In this document: in pieces, positions 1 to 10,873 of the stretch
Layout of the letters: every line of letters starts with the position of its first letter
Numbering within the stretch: position 1 is the stretch's first letter
Assembly (NCBI GenBank): GCA_948567375.1
Contig: OX419757.1
Span: forward strand, 23,126,001-23,190,000
Length of the DNA: 64,000 nucleotides
From: Lunularia cruciata
Taxonomy: Eukaryota > Streptophyta > Marchantiopsida > Lunulariales > Lunulariaceae
Direction of reading: 5' to 3'
Notes under the pieces: model-generated
Seen by the model: only the letters and a program-made list of their open reading frames with translations
The model's database searches: none
Told to the model about the DNA's origin: nothing
Program-made: the position numbers and the translations under genes

Positions 1-156
1 CTGGGTGTGGTTTCTACCTAAGAGATTAAAGACACAACCAAGAAGAACTAAATTGTTACTTTGACTTTGTATTTGGACATTTTTGACTCGTATCTCTGCG
101 GGAACGAACTTTACTTACCCGATTACCGCAAAAGTGATATTTGCCGGGTTGTCACA
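1..156 (+). repeat. LTR-L, 3' end (5' LTR of element 1)
   Basis: This matches the last 150 or so bases of every LTR-L/S copy in the window and ends in TTGCCGGGTTGTCACA. The rest of the LTR lies upstream of the window. The CA end at 155-156 sets the start of the internal region. Confidence 0.85.
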
Positions 157-165
157 ACCAGAAGT

Positions 166-184
166 TGGTGACCGTGAGTTGAAC
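166..184 (+). promoter_or_regulatory. Candidate primer-binding site
   Basis: The segment starts TGGTGACCGTGAG and ends GTTGAAC, nine bases after the LTR end. Its complement would end in CCA and has a T-loop-like GTTCAA, which is the form of a tRNA 3' end. I cannot name the tRNA. The offset from the LTR is larger than usual, so this is tentative. Confidence 0.4.
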
Positions 185-218
185 AAAGGTTCCCCACCTT
201 GGGTAGACAACTTTGTCA

Positions 219-259
219 GAAGACAAGGATGAGTCCTAAGACTCATCATCTTTGTCTTC
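219..259 (+). other. Hairpin just before the pol frame
   Basis: Arms 219-235 and 240-259 pair (GAAGACAA..GATGAGTC with GACTCATC..TTGTCTTC) around a CTAA loop, with a three-base bulge. It lies between the leader and the first recognisable pol codons. The pol frame has a stop at 237-239 and no nearby ATG, so the true start of the frame is lost or lay upstream. Confidence 0.5.
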
Positions 260-1100
260 AGACGATTCCGAAGACAAAATCCAAGTCAATTACTTGGAAT
301 GTTACGAGGTGGACATTGACAACAAAGACCCATATGACCTCACCTTGGGTGAACGTGACTTAGAGGAAGGGGGTTTGATTGCAGCTCAACTCAAATTGAG
401 CCATGTGAGTCACGTTGAAGGAGTCATCAACCCTGATGACTATCAAGATGTGGTCTTGACTGAAGGAAAAATTTCAAAACTTTTGAAGACAGTCACTTTG
501 GAGGAGTTGGCAGGATACACGGCCCTGTTTATAGAATTCAAGGATGTATTTGCCTGGTTTATTGATAAAATGCCAGGTATTCCACACAAATTTGGAGAAC
601 ACTAGATTGATCTGGTTGAAGGTGTAGTTCCGGTGCGGTAGAGACAATACCGCCTAAACCCAAAGTACTCACTCTTGGTGATAGATGAAATTGACAAGTA
701 CTTGGGGGCCGGAATAATCTTTCCTGTCTTAAGTAGTGAGTGGGTCTTGCCCATTGTCATTGTCCCAAAAAGAAGTTTGAGTGTGCCAAGATTTTTGCAA
801 ACTGAATGCAGTCACAAGAAAGGATCATCATCCCTTACCTTTTACCAGTACAATTTTGGACCAAGTAGTTGGTCATCCTTGTTATAGTTTTCTTGATGGA
901 TTTTTAGGGTACAATCAAGTATCCATCCAAGAAGAAGACAAGGATAAAACCACATTCACTACCGATTGGGGTACTTTTGCTTACAATCAAATGCCCTTTG
1001 GGTTGTGTAATGCTCCCGCTACTTTCCAACGGATGATGAATCAGAATCTTCAAGGATTTCCTATGCAAATTTGTGGAAGTCTTCATTGATGATTTTGTGT
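252..1100 (+). pseudogene. Element 1 pol: reverse transcriptase fingers and palm, broken
   Basis: RNA-dependent DNA polymerase that would copy the element RNA. The first part (to 605) reads LFIEFKDVFAWF and MPGIP, typical of the segment just before gypsy RT. RT core follows: EIDKYLGAGIIFPV and SEWVLPIVIVPK at about 675-770, then a frameshift near 780, then CQDFCKLNAVTRKD, YSFLDGFLGYNQVSI, TDWGTFAYNQMPFGLCNAP and FQRMM up to about 1040. The catalytic FIDD follows at about 1083-1094 in another frame. There are at least two frameshifts and a stop near 603. It opens without an ATG, and gag and protease are absent. The clade is not the chromovirus type seen in element 2. Confidence 0.85.
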
Positions 1101-1940
1101 GTTTGGGCAAAGAGATGTACATTTGGATTACCTTTGCTAAACTTTTGAAAGGTGCCATTTTGCCGGTTTTTCTATACACCCAGAGAAATGCTTCTTTGCA
1201 ATGACAAAGGGAATTCTTCTGGGGCATTGGATGTCAAGCCAATGTATTGAAGTTGATGTGGAGAAGATAAAAGTTATTTCAGCTTTGGAATTCCCAAAAA
1301 ACATATGGGAGCTGAGAGCCTTCTTAAGATATGTCGGATACTATAGACGCTTTGTTTCAAACTACGTGGTGCTTGCTGCACCCCTTAAGAAGCTTCAGAA
1401 GAAGTCCGAAGACTACTTGTGGGAAGCAAGTCAAGAAGAAGCTTTCCATGTATTGAAGAAGAAACTAGTTGAAGCACCAGCCATGAGGGCTCCAAATTGG
1501 GAACGCTCTTTTCATGTATATGTGGATTGGATACTTTGTCCATGGCAATTGGAGTAGTCTTGAGTCAGAAGGATTACAAGATGAAGGATTACCCAATCTA
1601 TTACGCCAATTGACAACTTTCAGTTTTAGAGAAGAATTATTTGGTGACTAAAAGAGAGGCACTCGGAATGGTTTATGCCTGCAAGAAGTTTTGTCACTAC
1701 ATGTTAGGATATGAGTTTGTGTTCTATGTTGACCATTACATGTTGCAACATTTGGTCAAGAAGGCAGACTTGTCCAAGCAAATTGCCAAATGGATCTTGT
1801 TATTACAAGAATTCACATATATTGTACAAGTAAGGAAAGGAGCTTCAAATTCTAATGCGGACTTCTTATCCAGGTTAGAAACTCAAGACCAGGAATGGAG
1901 ATCAACAATTGGTTCCCTGACAAAGAGTTATATCAATTAA
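1101..1940 (+). pseudogene. Element 1 pol: RT thumb and RNase H, broken
   Basis: Continues the RT. HPEKCFFAMTKGILLGH and ELRAFLRYVGYYRRFV are the RT connection motifs at 1180-1350. RNase H begins at FHVYVDW (about 1510), where the usual D-A/S pair reads D-W, and continues after a frameshift near 1545 as VLSQKDYKMKDYPIYYAN. It then gives KREALGMVYACKKFCHYMLG, VDHYMLQHLVKKADLSKQIA and NADFLSRLE at 1641-1890. RNase H would remove RNA from RNA-DNA hybrids. One stop at about 1609 and two frameshifts are visible. Confidence 0.8.
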
Positions 1941-2039
1941 CAGCAATGCAAAGTACAAGGTATGCAGCAGAATATCATACTCATACTTTCCAATGTCTTG
2001 ATGGGCTAGACCTAGAGTAGAGGGCAGTCTTTCTCAAGA

Positions 2040-3200
2040 AAATGGAGCCATATCAGCTTAAACACAACATTTTATTCAAGATGGGCGAAAACAAAGTACT
2101 TTGGTGATGCTTGGAGCCATACAAGGGTTGGAGGAGTAATTGAGTCCTTACACTCTGAAGCATCCGAGGGACACTATAAAGAAGATTCTTTCCTCGGGGT
2201 ATTGGTGGCCTATGATGTATAAAGACACACATGCCCATATCCAAAGCTATGATGCTTGTCAGAGAATGGAGAAGCCGACGGCTACTTCCCAATGGCCTTT
2301 GAGACCAATTTTACCATTGGCCCCATTTGAGAAATGGGGAATTGATCTTGTGGGACCAATGCAACCGGTAACTCAAGTCACGAGAAAACAATATATTTTG
2401 GTTTTCATTGACTATGCTACCAAGATGGTCAAAGCTGAAGCAACTTGCAGAGATGATGTAGACACAATGGCAGAATTTTTCTTTCAAAATATCATCTCCC
2501 GTTATGGATGTCCTCTAGAATTGGTTAGTGATAGAGGGACACATTTCTTGAACTCTGTAATGGATGCATTAACCAAGTACTTTCAGATTAAACATTGGAA
2601 GATGACTCTTTATAATCCCTGAGCAAATGGCCTAATGGAGAAGGCAAATAGGTTACTTTGCAAAATTAATAAGATGACTATCAATTATGCCTATGACTGA
2701 GATACAAAGTTACCAGCCGTGTTGTGGGCATATCAAACGACAGAAAAGATTACAACCAAGCAAACTCCAAACTTCTTGACATATGGCTTGCACCCCATCC
2801 TACCAGTTGAATTTGAGGTACTAACATACTAGATTTTGTGTGAGGAATGGTTGGCAGAAGAAGAAAGTCGAGATTTTTGGATCCATCAACTGATGTGGTT
2901 AGAAGAAAAAAGAGACAGTGCAATGCAAACCACAAAATAAGTACAAGAACAGAGGAAAGTAAGGCACGATAAGCACACCATGCCTGTGATTGTTTGCAAG
3001 GGAGACTTGGATTTGTTATATGACAATCACTGAATATTTTTTCTAGGCAAACTGCATTCAAGATGGATGGGTCTCTATCAAGTCCATCTTTATGACAACG
3101 GGTCCATTCAACTTGCAGACTTGGAGGAGCAACCATTTGCCACTCGAGTGAACAGGTGAAGAGTTTGGAAATATTGGATGATAGACTCGGAGGTCTCTAA
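2040..3200 (+). pseudogene. Element 1 pol: integrase, broken
   Basis: Integrase would insert the cDNA into the genome. The zinc domain is damaged: YDACQR is seen where CxxCQR is expected, near 2250. The catalytic core is readable from 2140 to 2820. EKWGIDLVGP carries the first Asp, LVSDRGTHFLN the second Asp, and ANGLMEKANRLL the Glu, so the D,D,E triad is still encoded. A stop separates the second Asp and the Glu (2620-2622). PAVLWAYQTT and TPNFLTYGLHPILPVEFE follow at 2715-2820. The tail to about 3200 reads as the usual C-terminal domain with stops. No chromodomain is seen. Confidence 0.8.
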
Positions 3201-3238
3201 GACACCCAAGGTCTATGTTTGTGGGGATGCTCACATTT

Positions 3239-3251
3239 GAGGGAGGGGTTA
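3239..3251 (+). promoter_or_regulatory. Polypurine tract of element 1
   Basis: GAGGGAGGGG followed by TTA sits directly against the 3' LTR start (TATGGTACACAC at 3252). This is the expected position for the primer of plus-strand synthesis and independently fixes the LTR start. Confidence 0.7.
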
Positions 3252-3638
3252 TATGGTACACACATTTTTGTTTTTTTCTTAATTTTAAAAGAAGAAGTGT
3301 AAAGATGAAGTATTATTGCGCCTATATGGCATCAAATGGCAAAGAATTGAGTCTTTGGGCTGTAACCCAAAGTAAAGTGACTTTGTGTCAAAAGACAAAG
3401 TACTCAAAGTAGTCCTGCCAGCATTCAACCCAAAGTAAGGAGACTTTGGCTTGGGGGCGCTCAACTCAAGGCAAAGACAATTTAACAACTTTCCTTTGGG
3501 GTTGAACATTCAAGAAGGTACCGCAAATAAAAAGCAGCTAGCCCTAAGCGGGAGAAATTGACAATGACAAGAGCATGCAAGTGGTGTGATTTCTTGATAG
3601 AAAACTTGAAGTGAAGAAAGACGGAGAAGGCACACCAC

Positions 3639-3645
3639 TATAAAG
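3639..3645 (+). promoter_or_regulatory. TATA box of the LTR reading frame
   Basis: TATAAAG lies 27 bp before the ATG at 3666. The same 27-bp spacing occurs in three other copies (34320/34347, 57317/57290 and 53878/53851). Confidence 0.6.
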
Positions 3646-3665
3646 TTTGGGATAGAGACAAAGAG

Positions 3666-6227
3666 ATGACAAGTAATTTTCCATTTCCATTAAGAAGTCG
3701 TCTTGAGGAAGATTGTGGAAAAGGGAGTGTAGTAAGAGATGCATTGGTGTATCAAGAGGAAGCCATGAGAGTTAGTCCGGGAATTGGTTGGAAGAAACTT
3801 AGAGTCAAGGAGAATAAGATGGGAGGTAGGAAGAAGAACTCAGAGTTTGTAGTGAGGAATCATGCCATTTGGAGATTAGATGTGATCGCAAGAATCAAAG
3901 TCTTGAGCAGAATTTGGATCACATTTTTGGCATGGAACTGGAACCTTAGCTTTCAAGGTTTCATGACCAAGATCATTGAGAGTAAATGTCTTGATGGACC
4001 CGAGGCAGAGAGAGGAAAGGAGAAGAAAGAGAGGAAATCCGGCTTGCTGGACAGAGTTGGATTGGAGGTAAGTACTTGGAAGAGAGGTGGGTGAGGAGTA
4101 GGGAGCCGCGTTCTTGGAGAAAGTAGAAGTAGTTGAAGAAACCCAAGAAGTGAGAGTGCCTTTTCTTCAAAATGCACAACAAATGGCTATAAAGTCAAGA
4201 GTTACAAGGACCTATTGAGGAGAGGCATTGTAGGAGCAATGTTGGCTATCTTCAAGCCAGGGAAAACTTATGTGATGAAACATCAAGCGGTGTTCTTCCA
4301 TAAGATGTTTGCAGGGGAACCAATCAATTGGGCAAAGTGATTCTTTCAACACCCAAGACAAACGGTGTAGAAATTGCGGGACTAGTTGCCTCTACACTAC
4401 ATTGTGCCATTTACAGCCCACTTCTATTTGGGATTGAATTTGCTAAACATGGTGAAAAGACACAAGATGGTGTCGTACTTCCATCTTGACTTGAGAAGAG
4501 ATGCTGATGCAGAGAAGCATTGACAAGTACTATGTGCAAACATGGCAGAGCATGCATGGGGGGTTGAATACTCCAAAGTCAAAGAAGAGGAGTCAAAGAG
4601 GAGGAGAAGAAGAAGTAGCAGTGATGAGACCTAGGAAGATCAGAAAAGTAAACCCAAAGAAGGACCTGGTGGTGATCGCATTGTCAGGCAAAGAATCAGG
4701 AGGGGAAGCCGAGTACAAGTCAGAAGACTCGAAAGAGGAGGAAGAACCTGAACTCACGTTGCAAAGTGGTGAAGCAAGTAGTGAGAGTGAAGATGGAGTG
4801 CAGATGCAGCTTGTACCAGAGGAGGAAGAAGAAAAGCTAGAGATTGCAAAAGAAGGTAACTCAAGACAAGAAGACAAGGTTTCAGAGAAGGAGGAGAAGA
4901 GGGTGACCATTCAGAGAGGTGTCCATTCCAGAAGAAAGGTGCAGTATGAGGCGGGGCTAAGTAGAAGAAGAGAAGTGGAGAGTGGAAGTTTGGGAAGTGA
5001 AGAATCCATCCCAATAAGGCGACTGAGGCTGAGGAGAAGAGTGTCAAGTGAAGAAGTAGTGAAGAAGGAGAAAAGTCCACAAGTTGAGGTTAATCAGAGT
5101 AGAGGAGTGGAGTATCTATGAGAGGTTGTATACCTAGTGTTAATGAAGTTGGATGAGAAGAAGAGAGAAATGCAGTTGGAGTGTCCGGAGGTAAAGATTG
5201 TGTAGCAGGTATTGGTAAAGTTAGAAGAAGAGAACTTAGAGTTGAAGAAGATCATAACCTAAGGAGAGGAGCAGAAGGAAGTATTACGAGTGGATGCAAT
5301 AGTACAAAGTCAACTAATTGAAAATTTAAAGAAGGAAGTGGGAAGTAAAGAGAGGATAATAGAGCATAATGTCATAGTGAGAGAAAGACGGATAGCAAAG
5401 TATGAAATCTTGAAACAATAGTTTGCTAATTCACAATTAGAAATCATTCATGCTATGGAAAGAGTAGCAGAGAAGGAGCAAGAGCTTGATAGAGTGATGG
5501 AGGGTATTGAAGAGAAGAATTAGCTTTGGTAAAGAGAGTTGACAATAAGATATAGAGAAGAAGAGAGATTGTGGGAGTTACTTCATAATCTAGAAGAGAA
5601 GATTATTTAGAAGGAGAAGGAGAAGGAGACGGTGAAAGCCAAATTTGAAGCAGAACTGATGATGTATAGAGAAGATTGGTAGATGGATCAAGAATAGGAG
5701 AGAAAGATGAGGCTCAAGCCACTGAAAGAGATTGTAATCAAGATGAATGCAATGCTGAGTACAGAAGCCAATGTGCAGATTGAAGAAACAAGATTGCACA
5801 AGTTAAGGTTGTTGGTGCAAGAGACGAGGAGAAAAAATGCAAAGGATAAAGATTTGAATGCATTGTTGATCAATCTTAGAACTTGTGTAGATAGGAAGAT
5901 ATTGGAAGTGGACGACAATATCACGATTAGATTAGATTTAGTTAAGTTAGAGATTGATAAACTTTGGAAGATGAAAGAGCACAGCCCAAAGTCAATGAAG
6001 TAGGAGTACAAATATCTTTGGAGTTACCATTGGAGATATTAGAGATATATGGGTTGGAAGATAAGGAGTTAGATAGATTACCTACTGGTGTAATTGCAGA
6101 TCTGAGTGAAGAAGTAGAAGAAATAGTGAAGGATTTAGTAGACTCAGATAGACCCAAGGATAGAGTAGTATGTGAGGTTACTTTGGGATTGGAAGCCAAT
6201 GAAGAAGTAGACATTGGATTGGAGTAG
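3666..6227 (+). pseudogene. LTR-encoded coiled-coil protein, broken copy
   Basis: Starts MTSNFPFPLRSRLEEDCG and continues with KNSEFVVRNHAIWRLDVIAR and LAWNWNLSFQGF, all shared with the other LTR-L copies. After a frameshift region (about 4095-4500) the acidic middle (4600-4900) and the coiled-coil part (5100-6220) follow in a second frame, with many stops. The end reads DRLPTGVIADLSEE. The frame lies wholly inside the LTR. I do not recognise the family. See the copy at 34347-36920 for the full description. Confidence 0.7.
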
Positions 6228-6341
6228 TAATATTTTTTATAATTGAAGAGGCAGATATGAAGAGGTGCATTGTCATTTCAGATCTGCAAGTAGGAAAAGT
6301 TGTTAGACAATATTGTTGTTAGTAATTGTCAAGTGCTTTAC

Positions 6342-6350
6342 TATTTAAAG
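6342..6350 (+). promoter_or_regulatory. Second TATA-like box of LTR-L
   Basis: TATTTAAAG is followed by GTGGCATTTGC. The same box and downstream sequence recur about 670 bp from the LTR end in other copies (20423, 25454 and 37037). It could be the core promoter for the full-length RNA. Confidence 0.5.
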
Positions 6351-6945
6351 GTGGCATTTGCAATATGTTGTTGTTCAATATTCATTATTTTTGAGAATAG
6401 ATAAAGCAAACTGATGATTTCAGTACTCATTGGTTGAGCTTGATTTTGAGTATCAACATTGTGATTGTGTTTGTAAGTGTGTGAAGAATTTCAAAGTGCC
6501 AATCAGTGTGCTTGTTAGATGTTGGATTCCATAGCCTTGATCTTCATTCTGTGTGTTTGATCTTGAATGAAGTGCAATTAGAGCAATGCCTTGATAAATC
6601 TGAGAGGAATTGTAGTGTTGGTAGTATTTTGTAGTTATGAGTGAAGCTCAAAGTTGATATGAAGCAATTTTGATCAAGGAAGTTGTGCATTTAGTGGAGG
6701 AGTAGGGTTTAGAGGTAAAGTTGTTTTGTAGTGAAATGTCATTTTCAAGAGAATCTAAATCATCACAATCAAGATTGTTTTGAAAGATTTGATGAAGTTG
6801 TAATTATGTGTGACAAGACTATGAGTAAGTGCTTGTTACTCTCTTCTGGGTGTAGTTGCTACCTAAGAGATTAAAGACAAAATCAAGAAGGCCTACATTG
6901 TGACATTTGACATCGTATTTGGACATTTTTTAATAGTATCTTTAC

Positions 6946-8085
6946 ATCAATAGGAGAAGAATAATACCCCTTACACCACATGGATGACCTATTTGATCAA
7001 TTCAATAGAGAAAAAGACTTCACCAAGCTTGATATGCAGAGAAGCTACAACCAAATTTGGATTGCAGAAGAAGACATCCACAAGACTGCCTTTCAAACGA
7101 GGTATGGTCACTTTGAGTACATGGTGATGCCGTTTGGTCTCACCAACGCACCAACCACTTTCATGAGTTTGATGAATGACATATTTTTCCTATACTTGGA
7201 TGAATCTGTGAATTTTTTCTAGATGACATCCTTGTCTATAGTAGGACAATGATGGAACACAAGCAACATCTATGAGAAGTTCTCTAAATTCTACAGCAAA
7301 ACCAATTGTATGCCAAAATCTCAAAGTGTGAGTTTGGCAAGTCTGAAGTAGACTACTTGGGACATAGAGTAAGTGTTGAAGGTATCCAAGTGTTAATAGA
7401 TAAAATAGAGGTTATTTAAAAGTGGAGTGCTCTAGAAGACCAAACTCAACTCAAGAGTTTTTTGGGATTGACAGGGTTCTATTGGTGGTTTGTCAAAGAC
7501 TTTTCCAAGGTGGCACAATCGTTAATGGCACTACTTAGCAAGGGAAAGAAGTGGATGTGGGGGACTGCACAAGAATTGGCCTTTCACAAGTTGAAAGATG
7601 CATTACTACATGCCCTAATCTTGAAATGGTATGATACAAAATGCCCAATCAAGCTGGCTATAGATGCATCAAGCATGGCAATAAAAGCAGTCTCACAACA
7701 AGAGTGGCATGATGGCTGGCACCCAGTTGCATATTTATCTCAAAAGTTGTTACCAACAAAATGCAACTATCATACCATCAAACGGGAGGAGTTGGCTATT
7801 GTCCTTGCAACTAAACATTGGAAACAGTATCTAAGCAAGAAGGCATTTGTAGTGGAGACAAATGACAAACCTCTAGTCTACCTAAAGACACAAAAAGATC
7901 TATCTCATTGACAAATTTGGTGGATGGAGTGGAGACAAAGGTTCAACATGAAGACCACATATATGGAAGGCAAGAGGCAACTTGTAGATGCACTTACCCA
8001 AATGCTTATGGTAAAAAATCTAGTGGTAGAAGTCAAGATGAACCCTGAATTTTGGCCAAGAATTCTTGCCTCTACAAAAATTGAC
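6946..8085 (+). pseudogene. Element 2 pol: reverse transcriptase and RNase H, broken
   Basis: The RT starts inside the palm: DDLFDQFNREKDFTKLDMQ, RYGHFEYMVMPFGLTNAP and TTFMSLMN at 6980-7190. The catalytic LDDILVYS follows at about 7217-7242 after a frameshift. FGKSEVDYLGHRVSVEGIQV and LKSFLGLTGFYWWFVKDFS follow by 7500. RNase H reads IKLAIDASSMAIKAVSQQ, TIKREELAIVLATKHWKQY and VETNDKPLVYLKTQKDLS at 7650-7905, and DALTQML near 7990. The first half of RT is missing at the left junction. Several stops and one frameshift are present. Confidence 0.85.
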
Positions 8086-9269
8086 CCATAGATTGTAAGA
8101 GCTCTATCTACCAAAGGACTTGTTTTTTGTGATGGCAGGTTATGGATCTTGGAAGACAATGCCATAAGAACCACCATCTTAGCGAAATGTCATCATTCCG
8201 CCATTGCAGGTCACTTAGGAGTGGAGAAGACCTTCAATGTAGCCAAAAGCCATTACCATTGGCCCAAGATAAGCAATGATGTGCTAGAGTACATTTGAAG
8301 CTGCCCACTCTATCAACAAAGCTTCAATAAAGCTTCAAATCAAGTTCCCACAAGACTCCTTCAACCCTTTCCTACTCCTACACAATGTTCAGAACAAGTA
8401 AGCATAGATCTGGTTTGTGAATTGCCCAAGACCACCTCAGGGTTTGACTCCATTGTAGTCTTTGTCAACCACCTTAGCAAAATGATTCATGTTTGTTCCA
8501 CCACCAAGGATATGTCTGCTCCACAATTAGCTCAATCATACTTAGATGCAGTCTTTTCTCACCATGGCTTGTCTTGAGTGCTCATCACTAAAAGAGGAAC
8601 TCAATTCATGAGTTTGTTTTGGAGAACACTCTTTGGTCTCTTCAAAACCAAATTGGCCATGTCAATAGCTTACTATCCACAGACTGATGGACTAACAAAG
8701 CGGGCTAATTGTAGTATTAAAGACATGCTCTGGGGCTTCACCCTCAAGGAGCAAGAAAGGTGGGACACCTTGCTCCCTTTGGTGGAATTTTCATACAACA
8801 ATTTAGTGAATGCATCCACATAAGCCACACCAATCTTCCTCATGCATGGAGAGCATCCTTTCACACCTTTGAGCTTGATGAAGATCCGTCCGGTGGATAC
8901 CAAGGTAGAGGCTGTCAACACTTTTGTTTCTAGGATCCAATAAGGAGTAGAGAATGCCAAAAATAGGTTGCAGATTGCCCAAAATCAACATAAATAGTAT
9001 GCAAATGCACATTGCCAGCACATGGAGTTCAATGTTAGGGAACAAGTTTGGCTTCAACAACCAACCTCATGTCGTTGGCCCTCGGAACCCTTGACCTCAT
9101 TTTATTGGGCCTTTTTCCATCCTTTGTTACATCGGTGTAGTGGCTTATCACCTCTAGTTACCACCGCATATGAAGATCCACCCAGTGTTCCATGTTTCCT
9201 TACTATGCCAATATGCTCCTTGACCGCCTCACTCCTCTTCCACACCAAAAAGTTGACCCTGCCTAACCC
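8086..9269 (+). pseudogene. Element 2 pol: integrase, broken
   Basis: The zinc domain reads CHHSAIAGHLGVEKTF then CPLYQQS, where the last Cys of the HHCC set is Tyr. The core reads VSIDLVCELPKTTSGFDS with the first Asp, then LITKRGTQFMS, where the second catalytic Asp has become Lys, and QTDGLTKRANCSI, where the Glu position reads Lys. PLVEFSYNNLVNAST and FLMHGEHPF follow. The tail shows FNVREQVWL at about 9030. With two of three catalytic residues lost it cannot be active. Confidence 0.85.
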
Positions 9270-9364
9270 TCATGGATGAAGTAGAGGAATATGAGGTTGA
9301 ATGCATTCTTTAGACATGCATCTGAGGCACTTGCCAACTATGTGTCGAAAATTGGAAAGAGTAC
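9270..9364 (+). pseudogene. Element 2 chromodomain, first half
   Basis: Reads EVEEYEVECIL at 9278-9310, then, past two stops, VENWKEY ending at 9364. This is the start of a chromodomain, which in chromoviruses guides integration by binding histone marks. The next codons lie at 21095, after the inserted LTR. Confidence 0.75.
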
Positions 9365-9776
9365 TATGGTACACACATTTTTCATTTTGGACGAGTTTTG
9401 AAGAAGAAGTGCCTTGCTGAAACCAAATGGAGAAGAAATGAGAGGAAATTTGTATTTTGATCAAGCCTGAAGAAGTCTACTTTGTGTCGAATGAAGACGG
9501 ACTCATCCAGGATTGAAAGAGGGCAGACCCGAAGGAGGAATGGAAGTTATAGGTCGAGATGCTTGCGGGGGCTATATCTCAATGTTTACAAGTCCAAATC
9601 AAACGTGCTATATCTCGTTGGAAGCATCTAGTTTAGGGCTTTCTGTTGATACCAAAATCGCAAAGTTTGGAGGTCTGTAGAAGAAGTTATAAGTATTTAA
9701 AGTTTTGGGAATAATTGTACAAAGTAGTTTAGTCTCTTCGGGTTGGCATCTTTGGATTTAGGGTTGGCATCTTTGG

Positions 9777-9881
9777 TATCGTGCGTATATACATCGCTAC
9801 ACAACATACATTGTTATCAACATCATACACTATAGAAACACAACTCACACATAAGTCATACATAGACTCTAAAGTGCCACA
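9777..9881 (-). repeat. Element 3 LTR part A, displaced extra copy
   Basis: Near-identical to 10334-10422, apart from about 19 extra bases near 9808-9826. It starts (minus strand) TGTGGCACTTTAGAGTC directly after the end of the 3' LTR and stops at GCACGATA against host LTR-S sequence. Part A is exactly what the LTR at 19179-19630 lacks. Confidence 0.75.
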
Positions 9882-10422
9882 ATAATTAGATTGCTTAACA
9901 CTTTCAACTCAACTCAACTCAGATCAGTACTTGATCTGTCATTCTATAAACTGCCAACAACTAGGCACTGATTACAGTCAAGCCACACCCACTCAAGCAT
10001 AGAGAATCCAGGTGATGCTTACCGGCCTCTGTCCACCATAGCCAGGAACTCGAAGGCTCAACATCAGAGAAGTGAGCTCTCTGGAGCTCACTTCAAAACT
10101 ATACTCCCTGGACTCGAGCTAGCATTGGAACCCTAACGCTTCTGCTGATGGCACACTCGACGGTGCGAACGGTGCAAAGTGACGGTGGGCCCCACCGTGA
10201 AGTCAATACCCCAAGCACCAAATCAGACTGTCGGAAAGAAGTCCCTGAGAAACTACTAGAATAAATCTAACTACTATCACTGGAACTCCAGTGTCCGAGC
10301 AGCTAGATGTGGAACTACAAATGGCGTGACAGCTATCGTGCGTATATACATCGCTACACAACATAATACACTATAGAAACACAACTCACACATAAGTCAT
10401 ACATAGACTCTAAAGTGCCACA
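9882..10422 (-). repeat. Element 3 complete 3' LTR (parts A' and B)
   Basis: The minus-strand start TGTGGCAC at 10422 follows a purine tract. Part A' runs to 10334 and part B from 10331 to 9882. Part B matches 19179-19630 closely along its length and ends CTAATTAT, against CTGATTACA in the other copy. About 540 bp in total. Confidence 0.75.
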
Positions 10423-10433
10423 ATTGCCTCCCT
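10423..10433 (-). promoter_or_regulatory. Polypurine tract of element 3
   Basis: On the minus strand AGGGAGGCAAT lies directly before TGTGGCAC. This supports 10422 as the true 3' LTR start. Confidence 0.55.
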
Positions 10434-10591
10434 AGCTGGCGGTTAGGTCCCTCTAACTCCAGATAGCCATCTACTCTAAGTATATGGTATACCCTCTAAT
10501 GGGCAAAGATTAGGAGGCCGGGTGCTATGGAGCCCCATCATTAGTTGCCTGTTTGCAATCTATACCATATAAAGAATGAACTAGCTACAGG

Positions 10592-10873
10592 TCAAGTACA
10601 TCTAGGACATAACCACTATCCTTGAGGAACCACCGTGAGGGGAGGAGTCATACATACCATATGCCATCCTCTTGAACAACTATCACACACTAACATAGTA
10701 GCAGCTCCACCAGAAGAGCCACATAACATACACCTCAAGCCTGCACGTACAAGTGCCAAGCTTGGGTGTACACCATCACGTCCTTCTAACACAAGGACTC
10801 CAGATGGCAAAACCTTGCGCACTCTCAAGATAGTGCGGCCTGTAGAAACATCAAGTGTCGTCGGTGCTGTCTG
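10592..10873 (-). pseudogene. Element 3 pol C-terminus: PHD finger
   Basis: The end of the polyprotein, in frame with the integrase. After GRTILRVRKVLPSG comes a C4HC3 zinc finger: RCMLCG, LVCDSC, GWHMVC, then PPLTVVPQG, a stop, and WLCPRC, with the natural stop at 10592-10594. All eight zinc ligands are present on the two sides of one premature stop (10616-10618). PHD fingers typically read methylated or unmodified histone H3 tails. Here it sits where chromoviruses carry a chromodomain, so by position it could steer integration; that is inference. Element 3b keeps a decayed copy near 22000-22350. Confidence 0.8.

Larger units (their letters stand above)
1..6945 (+). mobile_element. Element 1: Ty3/gypsy retrotransposon with LTR-L ends
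   Basis: Order seen: end of the 5' LTR (to 156), a short leader, reverse transcriptase, RNase H, integrase, a polypurine tract, and a 3' LTR (3252-6945). RT before integrase is the Ty3/gypsy order. The internal region is only about 3.1 kb; normal gypsy elements carry gag and protease before RT and none is seen here. The 5' LTR runs off the window and the 3' LTR lacks its last 60 or so bases, so no target duplication can be read. Several frameshifts and stops make it non-functional. The LTRs belong to the same family as many solo LTRs in the window. Confidence 0.85.
3252..6945 (+). repeat. LTR-L, 3' LTR of element 1 (3'-truncated)
   Basis: The start (TATGGTACACACATTTTT) matches other LTR-L starts. 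The end stops at about 6945, inside the conserved GTATCTCTGCGGGAAC stretch, where element 2 sequence begins. It contains U3-type repeats, a TATA box, a long broken reading frame and a second TATA-like box, in the same order as the complete copy at 33932-37713. Because it directly follows a polypurine tract, it shows that these frame-bearing repeats really are LTRs of a gypsy element. Confidence 0.85.

Noticed and set aside
904-1227. Open frame of 107 codons on the minus strand
   Set aside because: It is antisense to the reverse transcriptase of element 1 and has no domain of its own.
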